Of a DNA stretch of 64,000 bases, positions 1 through 11,346 are shown piece after piece. Each line of letters opens with the position of its first letter. Positions within the stretch are counted from its first letter, which is position 1. The stretch is from Isoetes taiwanensis (lineage: Eukaryota > Streptophyta > Lycopodiopsida > Isoetales > Isoetaceae): NCBI GenBank assembly GCA_021234155.1, contig JAJEKV010000032.1, forward strand, positions 13,658,283-13,722,282, given 5' to 3'. The notes below the pieces were generated by a model. It did no database searches. It saw only the letters and a list, made by a program, of their open reading frames with translations, and was not told where the DNA came from. A program made the translations under genes and the position numbers.

Positions 1-300
1 CCCAAAAGATGTTACTGTTGTTCCAACAGCTTTAAATATTCAGTATGTTATGCATGGATGAATGATAAGGTATCAAATACCTTGCCTGAAGGTACTTTGC
101 TTAGCCATGTAACTCTAAGAGGTGACAATGCAGAGATTCAAGCCACCAACTCCGTCTTGGATGGGGGAAGTAAGAAGAAGAAAGGCAAGCATCAGAAGAA
201 AGTCTCGTTTAAGCCTGGTATTGTTGCAAAAGTCCTTCATGAGCACTCTCTTTCCGAACGTGCCCATAAAGGGAAGGCTTTAGACCAACCTCATGACTAA
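1..300 (+). CDS. possible 3'-terminal exon, unrecognised basic protein
   Basis: An open frame runs from the window edge to a TAA at 298-300. It encodes a polar C-terminal tail with a lysine cluster at about 175-215 (KKKKGKHQKK), followed by VSFKPG. Such a basic tail is common in nuclear or nucleolar proteins, but I recognise no family. The frame stays open upstream of the ATG at 58, so it could be the last exon of a gene entering from the left, possibly starting after the ag near 30-31. It may equally be a chance frame. Confidence 0.3.
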   Translation, partial: PKRCYCCSNSFKYSVCYAWMNDKVSNTLPEGTLLSHVTLRGDNAEIQATNSVLDGGSKKKKGKHQKKVSFKPGIVAKVLHEHSLSERAHKGKALDQPHD

Positions 301-484
301 AGCAATGCCTCAGGATATACTTATAGAGGGATCATTATCTCATGTGCGGATTACTATACCCTTGTTATATATGCTGGAAACCTTTATCTCTTATAGGAGG
401 TAAGTATTTTGCTTATTGCTCCTACTATTATCTTTTCTTGTCTGCATTTTATTGTTCGCATAAATGGTTGAATGATAGTATGAA

Positions 485-905
485 AGCGAGGTCTGGTCAG
501 CTGGAATTTGGTCTTAGATCCTTGGCTAGTCATAAGGTTAAATGTTGGAAGTTTTACTTGGGAAGCAATCAGCCCTATGCTATGATAGTTAAAACATTAA
601 ATGGCAGAGATAAATAGTGTTGGCTTGGTAGTGATAAATGGTATTGGTATGGCCTGATAGTGAAGCTAGTCAAAACATTAATGGGCAGTGATAAATGGTG
701 TTGGTACGGCCTAATAGCGAAGCTATTATTAAGCAAATGGTGTTGCTATGAACTGCAAATGCAGCAACTATTTAGTAAGCTAGTTGATCATGAGGCAGAG
801 TGTTGGAAGGTTCACTTGGAAAACCGTCATTTTTATATTGTGACAGTTAATACCTTAAGTGGCAGTGATATGTGGTGTTGGCATGGCATGCTAATGAAGC
901 AATTG
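485..905 (+). repeat. diverged local duplication
   Basis: Two diverged copies of one segment lie at about 490-660 and 745-905. Both carry a GTTGGAAG-TTYACTTGG-like block and then a block like TTAAATGGCAGAGATAAAT. The second block occurs again near 670-715. The apparent reading frames here (W- and C-rich) come from the repeat and are not supported as genes. Confidence 0.45.
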
Positions 906-1639
906 CCAAGCAAACTAGCTAGTGTAGCTAGAGTAAAGGAAATGGGAATCTGGATGTACTCTGAGCAACTTAATTTGATGCTTACTCCTAAAAAGTACAT
1001 GTATGTGCTTGATTTTGGAAATGTGTCATCTATATAATTGTCATACATCTGGTGCAAAAAAATATATTACAATGCAGACAGTTTTTGAGATGTCTCCAGA
1101 TATAGGTCCTTCAATATATGCCTTTTCTTTTCAGATTATGGCATATGGTAAAATAGGTAACCCTGCAATTGTAAGATACCCTGAATGGATTTATTTTAAA
1201 AGGACTGCCTTGTAATAGTGCTTCTTGAGCTGGAAAACCTTATGTGCATATGTATGATTCTCCATTACGGGATCGTAAAACCAAAGCTGAGGTTGTCTGC
1301 AATGAGGTCTCTCATAGCAGTCTGATCTCACAGAATTTTAAGCACTGGTGCTGAAAAGCGGTTTTATAGGGTTTCCCTAAATGCTTGGTTTGTGGCCCTT
1401 GTTGATGGAAAAACCTATGGGAAATCCTCTACTAATGCTCCGTTTAAAAAAAAGTGATGGGTTAAAAAATGCATGGGAACTTTACAAAAAATAAATGTTG
1501 TGAAAAAACTCTCAAAAAGTGCATGTGCATGTGATGCAATGGTGTTTCTATTACATTATGAAATATAAGCTCATGATGGTGCGATTTAAATTTGTGTAAG
1601 GACAATTATTTGTATATACCTATGGTCTACTACAAACCG

Positions 1640-3260
1640 TATTCCATATCGAATGGTATGGACTCACTTAGGAAACCAAGGCTCTGGGGTAGGTGGGGCT
1701 TGGCTCTTTGTAACATAGGACAGATGGGATATGCTAGAGAATGGTAGATTGACACCTCAAATGATACCTCATGTACACTTCCTCTTCTAATTTTAAATTA
1801 AGAAAAGCAATCTTGACATCCATCTGCTTGATACCAAGACCATGTTCATCTACTATGCAATAATGAACTTAACTCAACTTAGCTTTGCAACAGGGGAAAA
1901 ATGTTTCATGAAAATCAATACCTGGCACTTATGAGTATCCCTTGGCAACAAGTCGAGCTTTGAACACGTCGATCTTTACTTCTTCATTGTACTTTACTTT
2001 ACAAACTCACTTGCAGGGTACTAGCTTTCTGCTTGGAGGGAGCTTGCACTGTCCCATGTATCATATTTTAGCAGGGGACTATTTTCTTCTTGCATGGCTT
2101 TGCTCCATTCATTTTTCCTGGAACTGTTTATGGCTTCCTTGTAACGTGTTGGCTCATCAAAGATCACATTGCTGTAGAAGGCAATGTATAAGGAAGTTTT
2201 GTGAGATCTTGATTCTAAGTATGCATGCATCTTATCTATAACCTTTTTAGGTCTAGTAGACCTTCTGAAGGGAACTGCAGTCAGGTCTTCATTATCATCT
2301 AGATCTGTCTCCTCAGGCACCTAGGTCCGCTGCATCATCAATGGTTGTGTCAGGTGCATGTTGTGATGCATTAGAAAGGGTGTTGTTATTGTATGGTGCA
2401 TCATGTGCCTCTTCATTTTCTTCATCTTGTGATTCATATCATTCAATTATGGAGATGCATCTTTTTAACACAAATGTGTTTTTATCAAATTTTACAGTTC
2501 TTCTGACAATGATATTTTTTGTGAGTGAGACATACTGTGTCCTTTGATACCATTGTCAGATTCTACAAACATGCAGGTCCTCGAGGTCTTTCCTTTTGGC
2601 TCAGATGGGCAAAAGCTCAACAATCATGCACACTTGGCTCATCTCCTGACCAAAGCTCCTCTGGAACCATGCCAGGTTTACCTTTGGTTACATCTGTTTA
2701 ACATATTGTAGGTTGTGTAAAAAGCCTATGCCTAGGAAATTGGGCCCGGCCCTCTGCCATATATCATGGCTCTTGTACATTCTAGCAAGGTCTTGTTGTT
2801 TCTCTCAACAAACCCGTGCCGTTCATAATCCATAGATTTTTTTATGGTGGATTGCACGCTTTGCAAGATGTCACTGAACTTCCAAATGAATCCTTTGCCT
2901 TGATCTGTCCTAACTGTTTTTACACCAGTTCTTCCTACTATAATATCAGTAGGAAGTATTTGGATCCTCCAAGGGTTCTGGCACTTGCAGATCCCCATAA
3001 ATCCATGTTTAGCATTTCAACTGGCTTGACTGCTCTTTTAACTGCTACCTTTTTTTAGCTCCATCCATCCATCCTGGAGACTGAGAGTTGATTGGCTTTG
3101 AGGTATAGCTTTCCTTGTGGTCTTACAGATCCTATGCCAGCTATATTATATTTACCCTTAACAATTCTTACTTTCCTTCCTGAATTGCTAGAATGGTAGA
3201 TTGTGAATGCTTCTTTCATGCTACAATTTCTTCGCCATATGTTTGATATTATCAAGTTCT
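1640..3260 (-). pseudogene. decayed Ty1/copia retrotransposon pol (integrase to RT)
   Basis: Read on the minus strand, the order is as follows. A GIG-type block near 3130 lies ahead of integrase. The integrase start (a SKYFLLI-like block) and core carry VKTVRTDQGKGF and VERNNKTLLECTRAMI at about 2740-2900. A PEELWSG-like block follows at 2640-2670. The integrase-RT linker contains RRSTRPKK and DEPTRYKEAINSSRKNEWSKAMQEE at 2040-2280. The RT start is LVAKGYS.VPGIDFHETF with QMDVKIAFLN.KLEEEVYM at 1770-1960. Frameshifts and stops are scattered throughout and no LTRs were found, so it is a dead internal fragment. The family assignment rests on these collinear motifs. Confidence 0.85.
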
Positions 3261-3521
3261 AAACAACCACATTGGCTTGAAGAAAATGCTAGAAACAAAA
3301 ACATAAATTCATGATACAACAAGCCTTGGCAAAGAAAATGATTATGGGTCATTCATTAAGAAGGCAGTTTTACATAGCTGGGATTATTTAAACACTTTAT
3401 TTAAATCGGTGCCTTTAAATACAGTTATGATGATTATGATATATGGAGTAAGTATAAATAAAGTTATCTGGCTAATAATTAGAGTACCTTATATTTGGTA
3501 TGCTTAGATTTTGGGCATAAT

Positions 3522-3538
3522 GTGGGTTCAAATCCCAC
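3522..3538 (+). repeat. tRNA T-arm-like motif
   Basis: A perfect 5-bp stem, GTGGG/CCCAC, closes a 7-nt TTCAAAT loop, which is a canonical T-arm and internal promoter B box. No acceptor, D or anticodon arm fits upstream, so this is not a tRNA gene. It may be a relic of a tRNA-derived SINE. Confidence 0.4.
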
Positions 3539-3719
3539 ATATTCAAGATCGTATTCCACGCCATTCAAAATTGAGAGATATACTCTACCATAAAATGTCG
3601 AACATTAATAATAGATTCAACCTTGTAGTTTTAGAACCAAACAAATGTCTGCACAGTGGGGTGTCTCATTTTCGATGTCCCTTTTGTCCCCCAATTTAGT
3701 ACTAAAATCAATAAAGGTG

Positions 3720-4440
3720 GTTGGAAATCTTGGAGGCAATTTCAAATTTAGAAAACAAAAATAGCAATAAAAAATCGAATTCCTTGAATCTTGGAGAACC
3801 GGGCTACAGTGCGTGCATGTGCTGAGCCCCGATAAAGAAAACTAAAACACCAACGAAATCATCATTCTTGCTTCTCATCTTTCGATATGTTCAAGGTTTC
3901 AATGGAACCAATGGATTGTGTTTCTTTTTCCTATTTGCAACATTCAATTTGTGAGTTATTAGCGTATTTGAATGCCTTGCATTATGAATTATGAATTGGG
4001 CATGGAAATAGCATTTCACTGATATGTTTGAGTCCAGTTTTTTGGGTTGCCCCTAAGGGGAAAACCCTCATCCATGTGGGTTTGTGGCATATTCCAAGTA
4101 TATGTCAGTATATGCTCGAAAACATGACTTTGAAGTGTGAATATGTAGCATTATAACAGGGGGTTTCTTTTGTATTTTTGTACTATTTTTCCTAAGGTTT
4201 TTATATGATTTCATGAATGTATTTGACGAGACATACTAATTAGTATATCTAGAGTGCACATACGTTTGAATTATTTTTTATGCCCATATCCAATGGTTTA
4301 GACCTATATATCATATATTTCGTTATTATATTGTATTTTTATTATTGTATCAGATTCTGCTCGGCATGCAAGGCTCGAGATAACCCATTTTAGGGTTATA
4401 TGTTAGGGAACTTATTCATCTCCTTCAGCATCACGAAGCT
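3720..4440. other. no feature recognised
   Basis: AT-rich sequence. I see no coding similarity, terminal repeat or RNA gene. Confidence 0.5.
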
Positions 4441-4539
4441 AGACAGGCCTCAGCATGAACATTCGAGCATCAATCCGGGCGAAAATGGCCATTTCATCAA
4501 TTTCGGCAATAGGTATGGCAACCGGCGAATAATATTGGA

Positions 4540-5345
4540 CAGCTTTAGATTATTCCTTTTCGTGGCTGCCTGGAAAAAAATTGGGTTTCAGATCCAGCCG
4601 AAGGTGGGATGCCGTAACCTCATAATGGAAAGCCCGAATAATTTCTTTCCCTGGCAGGCTGGCTACTGGACGATTCACAGACGGTTATCTTGTAGCTGAT
4701 TATATCTGTAAGCTAACAGCTTTCATTGGCGATGTATGCATGTTTAAGCTTAAATGTTTCAGCTTCATATTTAGGGCTTCCTCTGATTCCACCATTCCGG
4801 TCACGTAACCCAACTGGAGCATCTAATGTAAGCAAAAAAATGTACTCTGTGCCACATTTCAGTTTCATGCCCATCTAACAGTAAGGTAATAATTCGAATT
4901 TCAAGGCTCTATTCCAATCCAGATTACCCTGCACCCTTGCAGCACATGTTAATAACTTCTTAAAAGTGAAGCAGATTTTGACTGCTCAGAATGGCTCACT
5001 GTCAACCTCTCGACTCATATCTAATGCTATATTCTTGATGGGAATTGGAGACAATGACATAATCAGCAATTATTTTGACATGCCAAATGAGAAGCTCTAC
5101 ACAGTTTCTGAGTATACAGACTTACTCGTCTCTATGTATGGTTCTCAGATTCAAGTAAGCGCTATAATACCTTTTCTGCAACATTTGAGCAGGGCTTTGC
5201 TAATTATATTGTTTTCATAGCAGAGGTTATACAAGGGGAAAACCCGTAAGTATGCCATCATCTCTCTTCGACCTCTTGGATGTGCTCCCTCATTCGCCTG
5301 TTTGGAGCATGTGGAAGTATTGTTGAGGCAAATTCTGCGCCATTG
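4540..5345 (+). pseudogene. GDSL esterase/lipase pseudogene
   Basis: Exon-like blocks of a plant GDSL-type (SGNH hydrolase) esterase/lipase appear in order. A degraded first block around 4540-4670 has ESPNNFFPW. TGRFTDGYLVADYI follows at about 4660-4705. YLGLPLIPPFRSRNPTGASN lies after tttcag and before gtaagc at about 4762-4826. VNNFLKVKQIL...FLMGIGDND.I.NYF...YTVSEYTDLLVSMYGSQIQ lies at 4943-5154 between a tgcag acceptor and a gtaagc donor. RLYK...RKYAIISLRPLGCAPS lies at 5223-5290. The first block is frameshifted, the catalytic GDS block is not readable and the NFASGG exon is missing. The reading then runs into PPR sequence. Introns are preserved, so this is a decayed gene copy and not a retrocopy. 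Confidence 0.8.
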
Positions 5346-6103
5346 TTTTGGCCAATGTGGACCTTGGACAGGCTGAGGCTGCAGTTGAACTTTATTGCAG
5401 AATATCTAATGAAACAACCAGATAGTGAGAATGACCAGCATATTTATGAGCATTCTAAAGGCATGTGCTAGTGTTTACATGCTGGAAAGGGGCAGGTGCA
5501 TTCACTCATGTATAACAGAAACTCAATTTCATTTCCATTCCTATATTGGAAACGCTCTGGTAGATGTATGCTAAATGTGGGAGCTTGGAGGAGGCATGCA
5601 AAGTTTTTGAAGACTTGCCAAATCGGAATGCACTATCATGGAATGCCATAATTGTAGGACTTGCCTAGGATATTTAGATCAGATGCTGCAAGAAGGGATG
5701 AGTCCAGATGAGATCAAGCATCTTAAAAGCACGTGGCAGCATTAGGGCCATTGAAAGAGGTAGGTACATTCATGAGTTTGTGATGGGATCCATGTTTCAA
5801 GCTGCTGTTTTTGTGGGCAGCACTGGGGCCATGGATAGAGCAAGGCATATTCATGAGCAAATTATCAAAAAAGGTTTCCAGTTTGATGCAGCAGTAGCAA
5901 ATGCTCTTGTGGACATGTATGCAAAACGTGGTTGCTTGGAAGAGGCACATGAAGTCTTTCAGACATTGCCAATGCGGGATGTTGGATTATGGAATACAAT
6001 CATTTCTGGGTATGTCCAGCATGGTGACATCTCCCATGCTTTAGAATGCTTTGGGAAAATGCAGAATGAAAGATTGAGGCCAGATGCAGTGTCCATGTTT
6101 TGA
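5345..6103 (+). pseudogene. PPR protein (PLS type) pseudogene fragment
   Basis: Pentatricopeptide-repeat blocks are clear: KACASVYMLERGRCIHS near 5460, NALVDV and LEEACKVFEDLPNRNALSWNAIIVGL near 5550-5660, then an open frame at 5708-6103. That frame contains RGRYIHEFV, ARHIHEQIIKKGFQFDAAVANALVDMYAKRG, LEEAHEVFQTLPMRDVGLWNTIISGYVQHG and ALECFGKM. PLS-class PPR proteins bind organellar RNA, usually for editing. Stops and frameshifts between the blocks, and the lack of an N-terminus and of E/DYW domains, mark it as dead. It abuts the GDSL remnant directly. Confidence 0.85.
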
Positions 6104-6367
6104 AACCATAAGAAACAAGTACTTCTTTAACTATTTGGCATATTTTAAAATACGCCCTTATTGACTGTTTTGAGTAAAATGGGTAACGCTTGAATGCCAT
6201 GTATATAAGAATGCATACATGCAATCATCAATTGAATCCATTTGCCATGGAAATAATTTGTTCGTCTTCGTGTTATTGTGCTTTTTAGTAATTAATATTT
6301 AGGCCCATAAAGTTTACCTATGTTTGTTTTAGTTAGGGCCCGAAGGGCCCAAAATTTTTTTTAATAT

Positions 6368-6823
6368 AACAACTAACACACAACTACCATTAACATTATT
6401 AACACAAACCATTGCATTTAACACATTTCAATTAAAATCCCCCTTAAACCCCCTTTGGTTTGGGTGCATATTCACACGGGGGGTTACGTAGGGCAGCGAG
6501 AGCCCCAAAAATATATTTTCAATACGTGTATAAAATTAACACCATTAAGTACATTCCCTCAAACCTTATAGTATTTTGCAAACCTTAATATACAGTATAC
6601 AAAAACTTGTACATGCATACCCCACAAACGAGGATCGCTATGTACGGTCCAGATCTTGGAATAAAGGGCAAATATGCCCATCCAACAGCTCTCGTTGCCC
6701 GAAGTAACCCCCCGTGTGAATATGCACCCAAACCAAAGGGGATTTAAGGGGGATTTTAATTGAAATGTGTTAAATGCAATGGTTTGTGTTAATAATGTTA
6801 ATGGTAGTTGTGTGTTAGTTGTT
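6368..6823. mobile_element. fold-back / MITE-like element with 136-bp inverted arms
   Basis: The left arm at 6368-6503 begins AACAACTAACACAC. The right arm at 6688-6823 is its near-perfect reverse complement and ends GTGTGTTAGTTGTT. The arms share a block around TTGGTTTGGGTGCATATTC and a GGGCARCGAGAGC inner end. The ~184-bp loop is AT-rich with no coding potential. No convincing target duplication is visible at the ends. Confidence 0.85.
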
Positions 6824-7030
6824 AAGCCATTTCACGCTCGGGTCACGGAGGGCAACCCTCCGTGCGCAACATCTTGTTTTATTAATAAAATATAGAGTAC
6901 AAACAGTCCACTACAATGGACAGTTAGAAAGAATTGACACCAATATTATGGATCCATATGCATCACTGCCTTGTGTAATTTAGAAACTCCCATTTCCACT
7001 TCAACATGATGGTAAAGAGACCATTTTTTT

Positions 7031-7330
7031 TCAGTCGCCTAGAAGGTTTCCTCTATTTACTCCAACACTTGGAATTAGACCCTCAGTACTCATCCAATGA
7101 CATTTACAGTAGCTATAAAACCCTTCAATCTTGCCAATTCCGTCCAGTCCCTTAAGGTAGCTCATCCGCATCTTCCTATGGTGAGACAAAGCCAGTAAAG
7201 CCACTTTCATATTAAAGTAATTCTTTAGCTCTTCAATAGAGATGCTTTGCCTACTTAGAGACACATTGTAAAGATGTCTCCATATAACCCAAAGGGTCAC
7301 ATTGGCCGGAGAATTCGGAGATCAATGTAC
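7031..7330 (-). pseudogene. LINE ORF2 C-terminal fragment
   Basis: The minus-strand frame has WVIWRHLYN...ELKNYF...VALLA...GLDGIGKIEGF. Its residue pattern matches the tail of the LINE ORF2 at 54.4-57 kb (WILWKHRNR...VKKEF...DKIGRFHGNF). I infer a decayed 3' fragment of a related LINE. The similarity is short. Confidence 0.45.
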
Positions 7331-7780
7331 TGGAAACTAAACGTGTTTCTTCAACTTATTAATTTTATACATGAGAATTACCATTCTAGAATGGGACTTG
7401 CATGAAAACGACAAAAACCTCATAGATAGGCTTTTTATTTATCTCAATAGATTTTTTACAATGGTGGATAGTGGGTAGCCACACACATGCGAACTACCCA
7501 CAAAGAAAAATAAAAAGAATGTCTAATTATACAACTTGGACCCCAGAAAATCAATGCTAATAGATGTTTGGTTTATGTACCTGTAGAAAGCTTATCAATG
7601 GGATTACCCAGGCGAAGTTTTCAAGGAAAAACCCTAGTGATAAGCCTTCGGCAAAGGGCTTGGACAAATGTAAGGCTGAGGAATTGCTCCTGAAAAATCC
7701 ACGAATAGAGAAGTCGAAGCTGCTGCTGCTTGCCAACCTATACTTGCACATCATCAACACTAGAAGAAATGGGAAAAATA

Positions 7781-7872
7781 AACCTCCCAGAGTGGAGGGG
7801 TTGATCACGCGTGCCATGCGACAAAAAATACCTCTTCAAATAGAGGGGCTGGCCACGCATGCCAAGCGATAA
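7781..7872 (+). repeat. two-copy ~45-bp tandem repeat
   Basis: Two adjacent copies of an AGAGKGGAGGGGYTGRYCACGC-like unit with GTGCCATGCGA / ATGCCAAGCGA. No function can be assigned. Confidence 0.5.
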
Positions 7873-7904
7873 ATACATTAAACAATTAAGGGGGGAGGGT
7901 GGGT

Positions 7905-8465
7905 TTCAAAGAATAGAGAACAAGGTACTGTTGAGAGAGACAAGGAAGCATCGTTGAGATGTTCATGAAGAACCTCGCCTAAAATAGCAATCTCCCAACC
8001 AAAGAAAGCATGCAATGCATGCATGCATGCGAGACATGCATGTTTGCCCCCTCTAGAATCTCGATCCGACCTCGGATCAATGGGATTCTAGAATGGGGCT
8101 TGCATGAAAAAGACAAAAACCTCCCAAATAGAAGAGAACTTCCTTATCAAAATCGGATCGAAGGCAAAGGTCAAAGGGTTATGGCCAAAGAAGACACAAG
8201 GTCGGGGAAGAGTATGCCACAGCATGGAAAGAAATGCCAAATTGGTTAATCTAAGGAGGGAGATGCCCCACCCTTGCATGATTTCAAAGAATAGAGAATA
8301 AGGTACTGTTGAGAGAGATGAGGAAGCATCGATGAGATGTTGATGAAGAACCTCACCTAAAATAGCAATCTCCCAACCAAAGAAATCATTCAGTGCATGC
8401 AAACGAGATATGCATGCTCGCCCCCTCTAGAATCTTGATCCGATGGCTCGGATTGATGGGATTAT
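7905..8465 (+). repeat. direct duplication of a ~190-bp segment
   Basis: Sequence starting CAAAGAATAGAGAA at 7905-8100 recurs at 8283-8465 with roughly 90% similarity. Both copies include the TCTCCCAACCAAAGAAA and GCCCCCTCTAGAATC blocks. The left copy has an expanded (TGCA)n tract at about 8010-8042. A TTCTAGAATGGG-CTTGCATGAAAA block is also repeated near 7380 and 8088. Confidence 0.75.
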
Positions 8466-8479
8466 TACCTACTAAAAGG

Positions 8480-9580
8480 ATATGTTGACATGTTTATACA
8501 TTCCCTATGCAAAATAACTAAGACATATTGCTTCTTACTTGCTAAAGATTTTGCAATATGACAACTTTAATCAAGGATAAGAGCCACTGACAAAGGAGAT
8601 TGAAATTTGCAGGTTTCTTAGTTCTATGGTCTTTACTGCTTTTGCAATATAGAACTCGCTATCCATATCCATATGGCAAATTTCAACACCATCTCAAGAT
8701 CATACTTTTTTATATCTAATTTGCTCATTATGTCTACCATCACCTTTTCATATCCAACCAAATGCCTCGCGTTAACGTATATAAAGATTGAAGCTTTTGT
8801 CGGTTCGAAGACAGTCATTCAGGTGAACATTGTGGCCTTCCTCTTCATAGCTACTCAAAGGCCCCTAGAAGAATGTGAAATAAACGTACTTTCTTAGTCT
8901 TACAAAAGTTTGTAATTCTTCTCTTTACGCTCAGTGTCAGTTAGGAGGCTAGAGCAAAGGGGTTTTGGGAACGATAGTAGGATAATGGGATACCGTTTGA
9001 ACAATTAGAGTACAAGCTCTATAAGTCTCCTTTCTCTGGAATAGCTGGGTAGAGAATTACAGATTTGGACTTGATATTGGATATGCTGGAGTTTGAAATG
9101 CTAAATTTTCTTCCTCGGTTAACGTTTTCACCTTTGGATCTTCAGATCCGCAGCCATGCACAAAAATACTTTTTGAAGGTTCAAAAAAATAGGACTCCTA
9201 CTGACAATGTTGGACACCGTTACTAGTTCAAATTTAAAATAAGAATAATGCTAACGGAGGCCAAAATAAATACATCAATTCTAAAATGTACCGTTTATTA
9301 GGATATTACATAGGCACCCAGTACCCAATGCTGGCTACCTTTTTGGGTACTTTTTGTGGTTGCTAAATCATACTTTTTAAGATACACCCTAATATGCTTT
9401 TACCCAGTTCATTTCGACAAACTAGTCAAGAGTAACAAGACAAGTGTAAATTTTGTACTTCCTAATGCCAGAGCCTTCTCTGCATGGGGCGTGCGACCTC
9501 TTATATTTGATGCTATTGGATTGTGGTTGGGAAACATTGATTGTACCTTGGATGGTAATAATAGAGTAGGATTTTCCTCA
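8480..9580. other. no gene recognised
   Basis: AT-rich sequence with short frames only. A minus-strand frame near 8640-8818 (FIYVNARHLVGYEKV...KLDIKKYDLEMVLKF) recalls the start of MULE-type transposases, but too weakly to call. Confidence 0.4.
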
Positions 9581-9589
9581 ATTTAATCT

Positions 9590-10500
9590 ATGATTATTGT
9601 CTCATGGAACTTGCATGGTATCAAGGGGGTTCTTAAGTGTGGTCGTGTTTTAGCAGCTATTAGACCTTTGGATGCAGATATCATCTTTTTGCAAGAGCAT
9701 AGGCTTCCAAACTTTGAGGCAGGTCTATTGGTAGTTGGGTTGATAATAACTACTCTTCGTACAATTGTGCTGCCTAAGATACTAAAGGAGGCACATGTAT
9801 TTTGTGGAAGGGAAAAGTGCAAAAAGTTCAATTTGCAGGAAGCTATTCGAGGTGGCAGATTGTTATTTTTGAAATAAAGGATTGCATGTGGGGGCTCAAT
9901 ATCTATGCCTCTTATGTAACTGCAGAAAGGGCTGTTATGTGGAGAGAAATTGAGCTTTGGATAACTCATCAAGGAGAGGGAGTTGACAACCAGATCCTTG
10001 GAGAGGATCTATATATGACTGATGTATGGGACCAAAAAATTGGGCTACATAGGAATTTATTACATGAGGAGAAAATTGCCTGAAATTCTCTTTTAAAGAA
10101 TGTGCTTCTCTTTAATTCCTCTATCTAATGCTACATTCTTATGGTCTAATCACCAGAAAGGGCATGACAGAGTACAATAAAAAAAGAAGTGGGGCAAAAA
10201 TAGGTCCTTGGAATTCAAAAAAGAGAAAAATGATGTGTATAACCTCCTAAGACAAACCACAGTCGTTACTAGATCCCCATAAAAGAGAGGAGGATTTGGA
10301 AGGAAATGCCAAGGCCGTTGAGAAGGAGAAAACTAGAGGGGTTGTTTTTCTCTCTAAAACCAAATGGTACACTAAGTCGGACCATGAAAATTTAAAAAAA
10401 GCAACGACAATTGTTACTAGATCCCCATAACAGAGACAAGCAAATTATGGAGGAGGAGTTGGAAGGAAAAGCCAAGGCCATTGAGAAAAAGATGACCTAG
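9590..10500 (+). pseudogene. LINE ORF2 endonuclease-domain fragment
   Basis: The frame at 9590 starts IIVSWNLHGIKG with ADIIFLQEHRLP, and a second frame has LNIYASYV, the typical start of the apurinic/apyrimidinic-like endonuclease of LINEs. MTDVWDQKIG at about 10015 matches TPVWDQKLG of the LINE at 57-58 kb, so it belongs to a related family. Frameshifts separate the blocks. Downstream, a coiled-coil-like EEDLEGNAKAVEKE stretch occurs twice (10270-10340 and 10405-10490). Reverse transcriptase is absent. Confidence 0.75.
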
Positions 10501-10811
10501 CAAACACACTAGGAGCAACTTTTTTAAAGCATAAAATGCAAAAGAAAGAAAAATGCCTATGTGTGCATGGACATCATTTAAAAATACAATTAATTTTGCA
10601 CTTAAAATAGTGTACAAAGAATATAATAATGACTTTTTGTAACCACATACATTTTTAAAGATCATAGAGAACCTCCTTTGCAGGAATACAGAGCAAAATA
10701 ACAGGGGTTCCGGAGGGATTTGATATGAATGTAAAACTAACAATTCCTGCCCTAAAACAATTGAATGGGTTGTTATAAAAAAAAAAAATATAGATTCAAG
10801 TTAAAAGTAAT

Positions 10812-10975
10812 ACATTAGCTCACTGGGTACATTGTTTAAAGCAGTCTTATTAGGATATTGGGTTATTTTGGTAGAGGTTCAAGCCCCCGTATTTCATATT
10901 CTAAAATCTTAGGCAAAGCCGTATAGAGGTTCGATATTCCCTCAAAACCTTAGGCGAAATCGTATTTCATATTTC
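10812..10975 (+). mobile_element. tRNA-derived SINE-like element
   Basis: TAGCTCACTGGGTACATTG (A-box-like) is followed about 45 bp later by GGTTCAAGCCCCC (B-box-like), the spacing of a tRNA-type RNA polymerase III promoter. Behind it a block with CGTATTTCATATTYYAAAATC and TTAGGC is repeated twice. No poly(A) or target duplication could be fixed. Confidence 0.45.
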
Positions 10976-11346
10976 AAAATCATAGGCGCCTCCAATCATA
11001 AATGACTATAAGCGAAACGAGAGGTGCCCAAAGGCTCCAACATACGATCTGGGTCGTAGGATCGAGGAATCCGATGACTGTGGTAGTCCAAGGTGCACCT
11101 TGTTTAGAATATATACCAATATCAGAGTCACTGGGAGGTTTGGGATTAGGCTTAGGAATTTCTTCCTCAGAATCGAAAGATTTTTTCTCTTACACAGGCT
11201 TTTGAGAATCTTCAACGGGAATCAGCTCCATAAAGTTAGTAGCATCGTCAATTGTCTATTCGCATGTAGCGACAAGCACAATCAACATTCCTTCAAAAAC
11301 CCGAAATTTGTGAAATAATCATAAAAAAGGAGCTTTTGATAAGTTC

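Noticed and set aside
3511-3540. tRNA gene
   Set aside because: Only a T-arm is present. Acceptor, D and anticodon stems cannot be formed. The same holds at 51018-51034 and 59091-59107.
8633-8897. MULE/FAR1-type transposase fragment
   Set aside because: Resemblance of one short stretch (YVNARHLVGYEKV..KLDI) is too weak without further motifs or terminal inverted repeats.
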